Counted from the stretch's first letter, positions 45,425-57,129 are shown. The stretch is 64,000 nt of DNA from Monoplex corrugatus (GCA_030674185.1 JAPXFY010000031.1:1883156-1947155), one strand, 5' to 3'. The notes: generated by a model not told the origin, from the letters alone. Made by a program: numbers and translations.

Positions 45425-48400
45425 CAATGGCTACTGGGGAGGGAGAGTCCGTGTCTGTGAAAGGTAGCTGTGATGACAGTAATGGATTACCCGACGGAGG
45501 TTATTGGAAGCGGACATGTAGAAACTCCTCAAAAATGCAAAATCACAAAAAGAAAAAAATGCAATAAAAGGATTTGAATATAGGGACATGGAATGTACAG
45601 ACTATGTTAGAATTAGGAAAGCTCTACCTACTAGTCAAAGAATTAGAAAGGAGCAAGATGAACATAACAGGGCTCTGTGAGGTTAGATGGAGTGGGCAGG
45701 GACTTTTTACTGTAGGAGAGCATACAGTTGTATATAGTGGAAATGAAAAAGGTGGCTCAAGAGGAGTAGCAATTGTGCTGGACAAAAAGCATGCTGGAGC
45801 TCTGAAAAGCTATAATCCAATTAATGACAGATTTCTCACTGTCAAAATAAATACCAAATATGCTGTTTTGAACATAGTTCAAGCCTATGCTCCAACATCC
45901 ACTAGCTCAGAAGAAGAAATAGAAAATTTTTACAATGACCTCCAAACTATCAGACAAAATCCCCAAAAAGGAAATATGCATTGTGATGGGTGACTTCAAC
46001 GCTAAAGTTGGAGAGGGGGCTGACACAGAATGTGGAATAGGACCATATGGTTTAGGAGAACGAAATGAGAGAGGTGACATGCTGGCTCTGTTTTGTCAGG
46101 CAAATGAGATGAACATCACAAATACTTTCTTCCAACAACCACTGCGCAGAAGATACACATGGATCTCTCCAGGAGACAGGTGTCGTAATCAAATTGATTA
46201 TATTATCATTGACAGATCCTGGAAATCAACTGTCCTCAATGCAAAAACAAAGCCTGGAACAGACTGCGACACGGATCACATTCTTGTGACAACCAAATTA
46301 AGAATGAAAATATTGAAGAAGCCTAAAACCAAATCGACGCCAAAGTTCGACATATCAAAATTAGAAAACCCTGAGCTGGCGTTAGAATTTAGTATAGAAA
46401 CAAGTAATCATTTCTTAAAGTTACTTGAAGTTTGGGATGAAAATGACTCATATCCTGATGAAATCTGGACAGACATAAAAAACACACTGACCAAAATCTC
46501 TGAAGAAAAACTAGGAAAAGAAGAGAAAAGGAAAAAAGCTAAGCCCTACATAAGTCAGGAAGTGATAGATCTGGCAGAAAAGAAAAGTCAAGCTCGAAAG
46601 CAGGGAGAGCGGGAAAAATACTCAGCACTGAAAAGGGAAATAAAAAGTAAAGTCAGAAGAGACAAAGCAAATTGGCTGGCACAAGAATGCAGTAAAATCA
46701 ATGAACACAACGAAAACAGGAAGTCGAGGGAGCTCTTCAAACAAATAAAAAAAGTGAAAAAAACAAATTTCAAAGCAACAAACCAATGCATCAACAACAA
46801 GGATGGTCACACTCTGACTGAACCAGATGATGTCTTGGATAGGTGGAACGAATATGGCACATCACTTTTTGGCAAGCCTGACAGCCATGAAAATAATTTA
46901 GAGCCAAATTTGGAATTGACCCCTGGAGATACGGAACCTGAACCTCTGCTCAGCGAAGTTGAATCTGCCATTAAAGATCTAAAATGCAGAAAGTCTCCTG
47001 GTCTTGACAATATTCCTGGAGAGTTGTTGAAACACTCAGGTGATGGTGGACTCAAAGTAATGCATCACTTATGCTGCAAGATATGGAAGACTTGTCAATG
47101 GCCTACAGACTGGAAGCTCCAAGAATTTGTCATGTTACATAAGAGTGGAAATGTCAAAGACTGCAACAATTATAGAACAATTGCACTGATCAGTCATGCC
47201 AGTAAAATACTGCTGATAATAATTTTAAACAGGTTAAAGCCAAAAGTAGAGGAAGAGCTATCCGACTGTCAGGCAGGCTATAGGAAAAACAGGGGAACAA
47301 TAGATATGCTGTTTGTACTCCAGATATTGATAGAAAAGATTAGAAACACAGACCAAGAGATGTTCATCGTTTTCATTGACTACAGCAAAGCGTTTGATAG
47401 CGTGATTCACCAAAGTCTTTTCCACTTCATGATCAAAATGGGTTTTCCAAGACATCTGGTTTCCCTCATAGCTTCATTATATAATGATCAAAAAGCAACA
47501 ATCAGATGGAATAATCAAAACTGCAAATTTTTTAACATCACTAAAGGGGTAAGGCAAGGTTGCATCCTGTCTCCACATCTCTTCAGCATATACACTGAAC
47601 ATATTATGAGAGAGGCAGACATAGAAGACATGGGAGTAAATATTGGTGGTAGAAACCTGTCGAATTTACGCTACGCAGATGACACAGGATTACTGGCAGA
47701 CAACATTACAGGCTCTAGGAGGATCCTGAACAGGGTAGACCGGGTTGGAAAGGCAGCTGGGCTGGACTTAAATTCAAAGAAGACAAAGGTTATGCATGTT
47801 GCAGGCAAATATAACACTAGACAGGACCAGATCATGCTAAACCAAGTCCCTCTAGAAAATGTCAAGGACTTTAGATATTTAGGTTCAGTCAAGACACACG
47901 ATGGAACATGCTCAAAAGACATAAAGATGAGAATTGGAATGGCCAAGAACAGTATGGTTCAATTGAACAATATTTGGAAAGACCACAGCATAACAGCAGA
48001 CCTTAAGATAAAACTCTTAAAATGTCTTGTCTGGCCAGTGATGTTATACGGCTGCGAGGCATGGACAATGAAGAAAGAGGATGAAAGACGAGTGGAAGCA
48101 GCAGAGCTGTGGTTTTACCGAAGACTGCTGAGGGTCAAATGGACGGATAGGCGCTCAAATGAAAGCATACTGAATGAGTTGGGTACTACACGCAAGCTCC
48201 TAGTACTCATACAACGGAGGAAACTGAAATATGTTGGACACGCAATCCGTAATGAGAGAACAGACTTGATGTCCACTGTCCTCCAAGGTAAAGTGGAAGG
48301 AAAGAGAAACAGAGGACGGCCACCTGCATCACTTGCTAGAAACATCACAAACATCAGTGGCAAGAAACTCCAGGAGGTGGTCAGACTTAGCCAAGATCGA

Positions 48401-48490
48401 GAGTGCTGGAGGCAACTTGTGAGGACATCATGTGCAGCGGCCAACACTGTTCCCGGTGACGCCGACAGGTGAGACAGGTGAGATTACACA
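45425..48490 (+). mobile_element. RTE-like LINE, nearly full length
   Basis: A single-ORF non-LTR retrotransposon in sense orientation within intron 10, with short 5' sequence before the ORF. It ends at a doubled GACAGGTGA (48464-48481), in keeping with the short tandem 3' ends of RTE-clade elements. Domains are apurinic-like endonuclease (about 45574-46310), a linker rich in charged residues, reverse transcriptase (about 47000-47800) and the C-terminal region. The 5' boundary is approximate. Confidence 0.85.
45574..48472 (+). pseudogene. LINE endonuclease-reverse transcriptase ORF, one frameshift
   Basis: The first frame (45574-45993) carries the endonuclease start MNIGTWNVQTMLELGKL and VRWSGQG, and continues to FYNDLQTI. 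The second (open from before 45935 to 48472) takes over with KIPKKEICIVMGDFNAKVG (endonuclease catalytic Asp/Asn), RNQIDYIIID and TDHILVTTKLR (catalytic His). RT motifs follow: SPGLDNIPGELLK, QAGYRKNRGTIDML, FIDYSKAFDSV (catalytic Asp), GVRQGCILSP and LRYADDTGLLAD (YADD). The C-terminal part holds MLYGCEAWTMKKEDERR, RRLLRVKWTDRRSNESIL and HAIRNERTDL, a BovB/RTE hallmark. The frame change is near 45950-45975, within an A/C-rich stretch, so the copy is either dead by one indel or misread. Confidence 0.85.
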
Positions 48491-49117
48491 ATCAAAATTC
48501 CATGTGACACCCCAGTTCGTGCCGTTTATTTGGAACATTCCGTGCATATTGTTTGCTGTATTGGACAAATTTAAAGCTTGGTGTTAAGATGTCAGGGCTT
48601 TGTGTAGTTGAGTTTGTAAAGACAAAGATAAGAAGAGCCCTTGTAGATATACTTCCAGACACAGCTGATCAGTAAACCCCCTGTCTGCATAGTGTATGTA
48701 TTGTATGAGAGTAACTCACACCCTTCCCCCCTCCCCCCACCCCCCCAGAACTGAATAATCCCTTTGAATACAGACCACAGACCTGCCAAATGCTACACTA
48801 GTCAACAATGCTGCTTCATTCATGTTCAGATTATTATGCTTAAGAAAAACAAACAAACGGGTCAATATAGGGAAAAAACAAACAAACAAAAAACCAAAGG
48901 GTATAGGTGTGTGTGTGTGTGTGAAGGATGTCAAACCACAGTCCTGGCACATAGGCGTAAGATGTGTGCTTGCAAGGTCTTGTTCAAAAATGGAACTGAG
49001 CAAATTTTGATGTGAACCAATTGTACGTCACGTTCCTTTCCACTATGCATTTGGCTAACCAACATGAGCTGCTCTCAGTCATGCTTATAAACCGAGCTGG
49101 TGTCATGCAAATCATAA
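48491..49117. other. Intron 10 between LINE and array
   Basis: Contains C-rich (48721-48748) and A-rich runs; nothing recognisable. Confidence 0.45.
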
Positions 49118-49628
49118 CATATTGATTGATTGAAAGCTTGAACATTTTAATAATAAAAAGATGACAACAATCCTCTGGGATTGATTGGAAAGCTTGAGCA
49201 TTTTGATAATAAAAAGATGACAACAATCCCTCTGGGATTGATTGATTGAAAGCTTGAGCATTTTGATAATAAAAAGATGACAACAATCCCTCTGGGATTG
49301 ATTGATTGAAAGCTTGAGCATTTTGATAATAAAAAGATGACAACAATCCCTCTGGGATTGATTGATTGAAAGCTTGAGCATTTTGATAATAAAAAGATGA
49401 CAAAAATCTCTCTGGGATTGATTGATTGAAAGCTTGAGCATTTTGATAATAAAAAGATGACAACAATCCCTCTGGGATTGATTGGAAAGCTTGAGCATTT
49501 TGATAATAAAAAGATGACAACAATCCCTCTGGGATTGATTGATTGAAAGCTTGAGCATTTTGATAATAAAAAGATGACAACAATCCCTCTGGATCAGACA
49601 AAGGACAAAAGGATGACAATCCCTCTGG
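49118..49628. repeat. 60-bp minisatellite, about 8 copies
   Basis: The unit is TTGAAAGCTTGAGCATTTTG, then ATAATAAAAAGATGACAAC, then AATCCCTCTGGGATTGATTGA. Some units lack four bases of the GATTGATTGA string. The unit holds CCCTCTGGG and is in frame as 20 codons, which explains the ORFs. Confidence 0.94.
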
Positions 49629-50027
49629 TTGAAAAAAACAAACCCAGAAATTGCGCGTTAGTATCTGGAGAATGCACAGAAAGGTATTCTTGCATCATGT
49701 GCTCATCTGTTAGTATCCACAATGCATGATGCATAGTACAATTTCAAAATTGAGATTTTGTGTATCGTTTGCTACCTCCGCTTTTGTTTGCCAGCTTCTC
49801 TTAGTGTTCATGTGGGTTGGCAGGTCTGGGGGAAACATTCTGGACTTGGTTTAATGTGGTTTTGGGCTATGTATTTACACAGATGAATATGTCACATGAA
49901 AAGACTCGTCATAATGTGTTGTAAGTGTCATTTCTGTTAGTCCAAATGTTATGGAGATGATACAGTGAGAACCATTTGTTTGCCTGTTGTGCTTGTTTTA
50001 AGCATTCTCTTGCTTTCGGTTTTTCAG
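49629..50027. other. End of intron 10
   Basis: No element recognised. Confidence 0.45.
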
Positions 50028-50132
50028 TCAGGGAAACATGATGCTATTGTGAAAAATGTGCATGACTTGCTGGCCAAGCTTGCATGGGACTTCACCCCTG
50101 ACCAGCTAGACCACCTCTTTGAGTGTTTCCAG
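50028..50132 (+). CDS. USP9X: USP9X exon 11
   Basis: Acceptor TCGGTTTTTCAG, donor GTGAGA; 35 codons, phase 0. It encodes [20 protein letters not shown] then [15 protein letters not shown], matching vertebrate [19 protein letters not shown]. Confidence 0.97.
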
Positions 50133-50528
50133 GTGAGAATTAGATTATAGAAGATTAGATTTGTATGATGATGCTTTTGCACAGAGAAGTGGAGATTGGA
50201 ATGAACGGAGGAGGGTTTTGTTGTGATAACTGCTATCTGCTGCAGTAACCATCAGACTTGATGATGCTGATGGATGACAATGCTGTTTGTTGTTTTAGCT
50301 TTAGATGTACATGGTGATAGATGTAATCCATAGAATATTGCACAGACGACTGTACTCTGTATAGCCCACCATATCACCATCATGTTTCGGATAGAGGGTA
50401 TCAAGAACAGTATTATGTCTGGAAATCATATCGTATAGTTGCTTGTAGTATTATGGCCATTCTTGTAGCCTTGTAATTCTTGGTTGTGTCAGTTTGATGT
50501 GTAGTACTGACAGCCTTCAGTCAAGGCT

Positions 50529-50700
50529 GTCGATCATCATCATCAGGTGCCCTGCCGCATGGCGTTGGCGACCATGAACTTCCAACCATCTCTATCTCTC
50601 GTTGCCCCCAGCATCTCCCCCACCCTCTTCATCCCCAGCCACTCTGCAAGTCCGTCCAGCATTCTCTCCCTGGGACTTGCAGAGTACTTACAGTCAAGGC
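50529..50700 (-). mobile_element. RTE-like LINE 3' terminal fragment
   Basis: It shares TCATCATCATCAGGTGCC and the GCATGGCGTTG and CACTCTGCAAGTCCGTCCA blocks with the LINE at 8280 onward. The minus strand encodes MLDGLAEWLG and RDRDGWKFMV. Only the last 150 bp or so of the element are present: an extreme 5' truncation in intron 11. Confidence 0.7.
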
Positions 50701-50858
50701 TGTATTGGAATGAAATGTAGAAGTTCTTGGCAGTTGGATGTAGAACACTTAACCTGATGTAAACAGCCACCAGTCAGTATGATGAGTTGACAGGGAGATT
50801 GTGGGTTCAGATTCCACATCAATCATAAATATATAAACACGTGGTTTGGTGTTGACAG

Positions 50859-50957
50859 GGGAGCTGGAGTCATGCCTCAAGAAAACAGCGTGAAAAGTTG
50901 TTGGAGCTTATTCGACGTCTGGCTGAGGATGATAAGGAGGGAGTCATGGCGCACAAG
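50859..50957 (+). CDS. USP9X: USP9X exon 12
   Basis: Acceptor GTGTTGACAG, donor GTATGT; 33 codons, phase 0. It encodes [20 protein letters not shown] then [13 protein letters not shown], against [20 protein letters not shown] in vertebrates. Confidence 0.97.
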
Positions 50958-50985
50958 GTATGTCCTGCTTGCTTGCTGTTTCTGT

Positions 50986-51019
50986 TGTGTGCGTGCGTGC
51001 ATGTGCGTGTGTGCGTGTG

Positions 51020-51051
<32 letters not shown>

Positions 51052-51140
51052 TGTGTGTGTGCGTGCGTGTGTGCGTGCGTGCGTGTACGTGGATGCGTGT
51101 GTGCAGGCGTGCGTATGTGTGTGCGTGCACGTATGTATGT
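50986..51140. repeat. (TG)n/(CG)n-rich microsatellite
   Basis: GTGTGC/GTGCG repeats starting 30 bp after the exon-12 donor. Confidence 0.92.
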
Positions 51141-51421
51141 TTGCAGTTAAGCATTAACAAGAACAGTAAAAGAATAAATAAAAACCATAAAGCTTCAGAA
51201 ATAGTATTGGTATTTATGTGCATGTTTCCTCCTGCCATGCTCATTAAATGGTACACACATGTTCTTCGTAGTCAAGGTCTTTGAGAACAAATTACAAATG
51301 ACTTCGTTTGTTATTGGACTTGAAACTTTGTCTGAAGGTTATGCCTCTTTGGTATAGAAATTGGAATAGAAAAGAATACGGCAAAAAATAACTCATTCTT
51401 TAGGCACATTTCATTCCTCAG

Positions 51422-51529
51422 GTGCTGACCTTGCTATGGAACCTGGCCCATAGTGATGATGTGCCCACAGAAATCATGGACCAGGCTCTCACCGCTCACA
51501 TCAAGATCCTCGATTACAGCTGTTCACAG
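51422..51529 (+). CDS. USP9X: USP9X exon 13
   Basis: Acceptor TTCATTCCTCAG, donor GTATTT (weaker at +4 to +6); 36 codons, phase 0. It encodes [20 protein letters not shown] then [16 protein letters not shown], against [20 protein letters not shown] in vertebrates. Confidence 0.97.
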
Positions 51530-51567
51530 GTATTTTCGTGTTGTTTAGCGGGGGCGAACATGCCAAA

Positions 51568-52000
51568 TGTGGTGGTACTATATCTGATAGTGTAGGCAGG
51601 AAAACAGTGGCCATAGAAACAGGTGTTGGATTATTCAGAATGTGTGATACTATATCAGATAGTGTAGGCAGGAAAACAGTGGCCATAGAAACAGGTGTTG
51701 GATTATTCAGAATGTGTGATACTATATCAGATAGTGTAGGCAGGAAAACAGTGGCCATAGAAACAGGTGTTGGATTATTCAGAATGTGTGATACTATATC
51801 AGATAGTGTAGGCAGGAAAACAGTGGCCATAGAAACAGGTGTTGGATTATTCAGAATGTGTGATACTATATCAGATAGTGTAGGCAGGAAAACAGTGGCC
51901 ATAGAAAAGGGGTGTTGGATTATTCAGAATGTGTGATATTATATCAGATAGTGTAGGCAGGAAAGAAAGTGGCCATAGAAACAGGTGTTGGATTATTCAA
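51568..52000. repeat. 72-bp minisatellite, about 6 copies
   Basis: The unit is GATACTATATCAGATAGTG, then TAGGCAGGAAAACAGTGGCC, then ATAGAAACAGGTGTTGG, then ATTATTCAGAATGTGT. It begins 40 bp after the exon-13 donor. Copies are almost identical except the last two. The ATATCAGATAG segment is partly palindromic. Confidence 0.95.
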
Positions 52001-52763
52001 AGCTGTCTTGAGATTTTTCATGTCTTTTGTCCGTTTTCAAGTTTTCAAGCACAGCATTTAGTTGTGATCATTTTATTTTGCTATGAAGTAAACATTTGAA
52101 TCTTTGATTTTGAGTTTGTGTTATTTTGATCTTTGTAGCTTGCAGCAAGCTTTTAGTTTAGTCGATGTGGATAAAAGTGGACTCCTGGGTTGTGATTCCA
52201 TGTTTTTTGGTGCTTGTAGGGTGTGGCTTTAAATTTAATAACCATCACCCAAAATGTTGTATACTCACTGGACAAAGAAATGATGATGAACAAAATGCTT
52301 TTGCTTTCTGACTTGTAGATCTTAACACAGGAGAAAAAATATTAGAGTAAACAAGACTGAATCAAGGAGATGAAAATACAGAGGAACAGTGCAAACCTGG
52401 GACACTTTTGATCTGTTGAAGGGGTGGGGGGGGGGGGGGGTGAGGGGGTGGGAGAGTGATGGGAGAACACCATGGAAACAAGACTGTACTTGCTGTGATC
52501 AGTGTTGTTTGATAAATGACTGTACATTGCAAAGAAAAAGAAGGCCCTACTTCTTGATTGGTGATGACAGTTTAAGCATAGTATTGTCCATAAGCACATT
52601 AATTACTGTTCTGTCTTTACTAAGAAAATGCGTACATGCAAGTGCCTCAGGCTAGGTGTCATGGAAAATACAGAGACCTTGAAAAATACTGATTGTAACA
52701 TTTTAAAGACGGTTCTTAGGCATTCTTCCTGGAGCTAGCATTAACATTGCTGACTGTATACAG
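52001..52763. other. Rest of intron 13
   Basis: Contains a G-rich run (52420-52455); no gene recognised. Confidence 0.5.
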
Positions 52764-52880
52764 GATCGAGATGCCCAGAAAATGCAGTGGATCAACCGCT
52801 TTGTTGAGGAGCTGAAGAGTGACAAGTGGGTCCTGCCAGCCTTGAAACAGATCCGTGAAATCTGCCAACTGTTTCCTGAG
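52764..52880 (+). CDS. USP9X: USP9X exon 14
   Basis: Acceptor CTGTATACAG, donor GTAGGA; 39 codons, phase 0. It encodes [20 protein letters not shown] then [19 protein letters not shown], against the vertebrate [20 protein letters not shown] block. Confidence 0.97.
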
Positions 52881-52894
52881 GTAGGATATTTTGA

Positions 52895-53245
52895 ACTTGA
52901 TGTGATTGTGGTGTGAGGGTATAGACGGGGTTTGTAGTGGGTGAAGGAAAGGCTGGATGTGATTGTGGTGTGAGGCTATAGACGGGGTTGTAGTGGGTGA
53001 AGGGAAAGGCTGGATGTGATTGTGGTGTGAGGCGTATAGACGGGTTTGTAGTGGTGAAGGAAGGACTGGATGTGATTGTGGTGTGAGGCGTATAGCGGGG
53101 TTTGTAGGGGTGAAGGGAAAGGTGGATGTGATTGTGGAGTGAGGCGTATAGACGGGTTTGTAGTGGTGAAGGAAAGGCTGGATGTGATTGTGGTGTGAGG
53201 CGTATAGACGGGGTTTGTAGTGGGTGAAAGGAAAGGCTGTACTTC
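52895..53245. repeat. About 58-bp minisatellite, 6 copies, rich in indels
   Basis: The unit is GATGTGATTGTGGTGTGAG, then GCGTATAGACGGGGTTTG, then TAGTGGGTGAAGGAAAGGCT. It starts 15 bp after the exon-14 donor. Units differ mostly by loss of single G, C or A bases, which may be sequencing noise. Confidence 0.9.
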
Positions 53246-53478
53246 TCTGCTGATCAGAAGGGAAAAAATATTGAGCTTGGCTTTTTGTGTCAGTGGATCT
53301 TCCACAGCCTTCTGTACCATTTGGAAAGAGATTGGATGGCTGTGTCACTTTTTTCAACTTTGCAGCCTTGCAGTAGGCCAGTGTTAGGCATCACCGAGAG
53401 AACACATTCAGCTGCCTCTGTATCCCCCAGTCACCTGCCAACATGAAAACACCATACGCGCGAACACCTACACACTAC
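53246..53478. other. Unclassified segment of intron 14
   Basis: No recognisable feature. Confidence 0.4.
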
Positions 53479-53659
53479 CAACTACACCAACACACACACA
53501 CCAACACACATATACACACACACCAAACACACACACATACACACACCAACACATACACACATACACAAAACCAACACAAAACACACATACACCAACACAC
53601 ACACCATATACACACACACACACACTCACAACACACAAGACACAGAGACACACACACAC

Positions 53660-53702
<43 letters not shown>

Positions 53703-53741
53703 CACACACACAACACACACACAACACACACACAACACACA

Positions 53742-53787
<46 letters not shown>

Positions 53788-54054
53788 TCACAGAGACACA
53801 CACACACACACACAGAGACACACACACACACACACAGAGACACACACACACACACACAGACACACACACACACACAAACTAGCACGCATGCACGCACACA
53901 CACACACACAAACACTACACACACTCACACACACATGTACACACACTCACACACATAACACACACACACACTGTCACACACACACACACACATGCACGCA
54001 CGCACGGCACATGCACACACACACACACACACGCACACACACGCACACCACACA

Positions 54055-54139
<85 letters not shown>

Positions 54140-54167
54140 CACACAAACACAACACACACACACACAC

Positions 54168-54212
<45 letters not shown>
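53479..54212. repeat. Long (CA)n tract with many interruptions
   Basis: About 730 bp of AC with CCA, GAGACA, GCACG and TCAC interruptions. The interruptions make a composite pattern rather than a pure microsatellite. Confidence 0.95.
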
Positions 54213-54216
<4 letters not shown>

Positions 54217-54430
54217 TTGATAACTGATATCGCTAATATGGTTGGTTGTATTATTCTGCACTCGTCCAAATCCCACAAACACTGTTGGTAACTGATATCG
54301 CTAATATAAATGTACTTGTTTGTATTATTCTGAACACTCTCATCCAAATCCCTCAAACACTGTTGGTAACTGTTATCGCTAATATAGTTGTTTATATTAT
54401 TCTGCACACTCTCATCCAAATCCCACATGG
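54213..54430. repeat. About 72-bp tandem repeat, 3 copies
   Basis: The unit is CTGTTGATAACTGATATCGC, then TAATATG(G/A)..TTGTATTATTCTG, then CACTC.TCCAAATCCC. It follows the CA tract directly. Confidence 0.85.
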
Positions 54431-55625
54431 TCCTGTAGACAGAATGGACTCTCACCCTCAAAGTGCTGCTTCCCATCTGGCAGCAGTGGTTCAAACCAAT
54501 GATATGTGTATTGGCAATCAAGTTCAACTTCTGTCTTCCCCTCTACATAACCCCAGTCCCGGATCTAGAGACATTGGCAGTGGACGCCATCTCACACAGC
54601 TGGGAATCTACTAGTGTACACATTCCCTTCTCTTCCACTCCCCAAGGAAAAGTTGTGGGAAAAGCAAACACAGGTTGTGTGACCATCATCTACTCTTCCC
54701 ATCGGAAGAAGTGAATGCAGTGGTGCTTAGCAAAGATGATTATTCCAACCAAATCCTCTGTTGCCAGTGTTGCAGATTTCCTCCCCTACCTCTTTTCCAC
54801 CCTACACTTTTCTGCTCCCTCAGTCAAAAGGCCATTCATCAGCCATTTCCACCACCTTATGTCAGATCAATAGCACCTCCCTGGGGCATACTTCTTTCTG
54901 CGAGATCTCTCCAGAGGCGTTTAACTTACGGCAACTCGTATCTCTGGCAGAATGTTTGCCCCAGATGCCTACCTCCTTCTCCAGATGCCTGCTTCCTTCT
55001 CCATAGGCCTGCCTCCTTCTCCAGAGGCCTGCCTCCTTCTCCAGAGGCCTATCTCAAAGACCATTTAACAAAAACAGCTTTCCTGATCATGCTCACCTCT
55101 TGCAGGCACTGTATTGAAGTACATGGCCTCCCTAAAGACATTTCCAAAAAACACGACGGATCCTTTGCCCTCCGTTTCTTACCAGAATCAGCAGCCAGGG
55201 ATACCCTACCTTGTGATTCATCAGTGGTCTGGACAATCCACATCACAACCTTTGCCCTGTCAGACTGTTCCGCCACTACCTGTGACTCTCCACTTTCTTA
55301 CAGCACCCTCGACAGCGCCGTCTCTTCATCTCTTTCAGCCCTGATTACTCTGTTGTCAAATGCTCCTGTCTATCCTGATAAATCTCTGACATCATCAGCA
55401 AGGCTTGCGTAGCTCAGGGACAGCTGTTCTACTTTGCCAGCCCCAGTGCTTGTGAACTATGTTCCTGAGCCTCTTTCATGGCTTTTTACGACCGCTTCTC
55501 TCTACGTGAAATCTAGGATGCTGCCTACTGGTGCTCGCCTGGAATGTTCATCTCTTGCCCCATGAACAATTGAAGAGGGGTCCCTTAGTATCACTTTGAT
55601 GTCAACACGCATATCATCTCTGCCC
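54431..55625 (+). mobile_element. DIRS-like (tyrosine recombinase) retrotransposon fragment, degenerate
   Basis: In one frame CLPLYITPVPDLETLAVDAI then SHSWES (about 54530-54605) matches the block after the RNase H region of DIRS elements (typically LPLYVSPVPDP..A.DALS). Further on, AFYDRFSLREI-stop-DAAYWCSPGMFIS (about 55481-55555) matches the conserved AAYW.S..TFI motif near the end of their tyrosine recombinase. The parts between are in different frames with stops, so the copy is dead. A CCTGCCTCCTTCTCCAGAGG-type short tandem repeat lies at about 54965-55050. Confidence 0.55.
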
Positions 55626-55960
55626 CCAACCAATAACAGATAACGTCACCCACCAGGTAGTGCCACTCTGTACTTGTAAGATAGGGTTAAACTATATGTT
55701 ATCAAAAAGGGGATTTTATTTCAAATCCCCTGTTAATAAACATACTTCCATTACAAATAATACTTGCCTGCCTACCCTCTTCTCCTGTACCTGGCCTGGT
55801 GGTTGGCAACAGATATTCCTGTTCTACCTACTTAACAAAGAGGATGATGGTCACTTGGGTTGGAACCGGGTATCAGGATAGGGGTGGGCTCGACAGTGGC
55901 ACCTGCTGATATATGTCTTTTCTCGCCCACCCGATTGAGTATTTTACAGTTAGTATGGTC
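55626..55960. other. Unclassified segment of intron 14
   Basis: Includes a GGGGATTTTATTTCAAATCC imperfect inverted repeat at about 55711-55730. It may be the end region of the DIRS-like element; no gene. Confidence 0.35.
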
Positions 55961-55961
55961 T

Positions 55962-56458
55962 CTCGCATTAGCTGAGGTTATGCACTTGTGAGATTGGTAA
56001 GTATGTTTACTAAAAGGAGATTTGAACTAATGCATTAGCTGAGGTTGTGCACTTGTGAGATTGGTAAGTATGTTTACTAAAAGAAGATTTGAACTAATGC
56101 ATTAGCTGAGGTTATGCACTTGTGAGATTGGTAAGTATGTTTACTAAAAGGAGATTTTTTTCTTTAGTTTTTCTGTTTGGAGGTGGGTTTTTTTTTTTGA
56201 GGTTATCCATGTCTGTACATTAGGGGCGAGGTGGGTGGGACCAAACAACCCATACAAAAGGAAAACCTCCAAACATCAAAAAGTCCCAAATAAAGTTTGA
56301 TTTGTTTTAGGAGCTTATTATAAGCGCTTAGATTTGATTTTATCAAGATTTTGCGCTATATAAATATTGTAATCAATCATCATTGAACTAATGCATTAGC
56401 TGAGGTTATGCACTTGTGAGATTGGTAAGTATGTTTACTAAAAGGAGATTTGAACTAA
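55962..56458. repeat. About 67-bp tandem repeat (4 copies) split by an insertion
   Basis: The unit is GCATTAGCTGAGGTTATG, then CACTTGTGAGATTGGTAAG, then TATGTTTACTAAAAGGAG, then ATTTGAACTAAT. Three copies lie at 55962-56156 and one at 56391-56458. Each contains TTGGTAAGTATG, an excellent 5' splice-donor match. The 56157-56384 segment interrupts a unit at GAGATTT|GAAC. Confidence 0.9.
56157..56384 (+). mobile_element. Chimeric insertion: intron-15-like segment fused to LINE tail
   Basis: 56157-56322 is about 90% identical to 56811-56960, the start of USP9X intron 15 (shared CCATGTCTGTACATTAGGGG, ACCAAACAACCCATACAAAA, GGAGCTTATTATAA). It differs by a 20-base extra TTTGGAGGTGGG region. At 56323 the sequence switches to the CR1/L2-like LINE tail (AGCGCTTAG..GCGCTATATAAAT), ending AATCAATCATCAT. 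The array resumes immediately afterwards. No target-site duplication longer than about 2 bases is visible. Confidence 0.6.
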
Positions 56459-56625
56459 AACCCCTTGTTTGAACAAGAAGTGGGGAGGGGGGGGGATAGA
56501 AAGGCCCATATGCATCAAGGGGATGTGTTATGACAAAAAATTGACCAAAAGAGTTGAAGAGTAAAGCAGTTTAGTGTTGTTAAATTTTAGTTCAGGTATT
56601 TCTATGATATAAACTTGTTAAACAG

Positions 56626-56776
56626 GCTCCCCAGAACTTCCCACACACCCAGAGGGCGCCCCACATGTATTACCGCAACAATGTGATCAGCCAGCTGCAG
56701 AACCAGCACTCCATTGTCATGCTGGTCTCACAGAACCTGTCCAACTACATGGTGCGCGCCCATCAGTATGCTGTGG
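56626..56776 (+). CDS. USP9X: USP9X exon 15
   Basis: Acceptor TTGTTAAACAG, donor GTGAGT; phase 0 to 1. It encodes APQNFPHTQRAPHMYYRNNV then ISQLQNQHSIVMLVSQNLSN, matching [20 protein letters not shown] and [20 protein letters not shown] of vertebrates. Confidence 0.95.
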
Positions 56777-56810
56777 GTGAGTATGTCAAGAATATTGGTG
56801 ATGCAAATGA

Positions 56811-56960
56811 TTTTTTCTTTAGTTTTTCTTTTTTGAAGTCATCCATGTCTGTACATTAGGGGAGAGGTGGGTGTGACCAAACAACCCATACAAAAGGAAA
56901 ACCTCCAAAAATCAAAAAGTCCCAAATAATGTTTGATTTGTTGTAGGAGCTTATTATAAA
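56811..56960 (+). repeat. Source-like segment of the chimeric insertion
   Basis: Unbroken with the intron-15 start; about 90% identical to 56157-56322. It lacks the LINE tail. It could be the original of the copy upstream, or both may be members of an unrecognised dispersed repeat. Confidence 0.6.
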
Positions 56961-57129
56961 ATATAGTTTGGTTATTTTATCCTTTTGGAGATATGGAATA
57001 TGATGTATTGAAAAGAAACGGAGATACGGAATTCGATATATTGAAAACAAGTCATTTTTTAAATTTTATATATTTTTTTTAATAGGTTTTAATGAATGTC
57101 ATTCAAATAATGATGCCAAGTACTTACCA

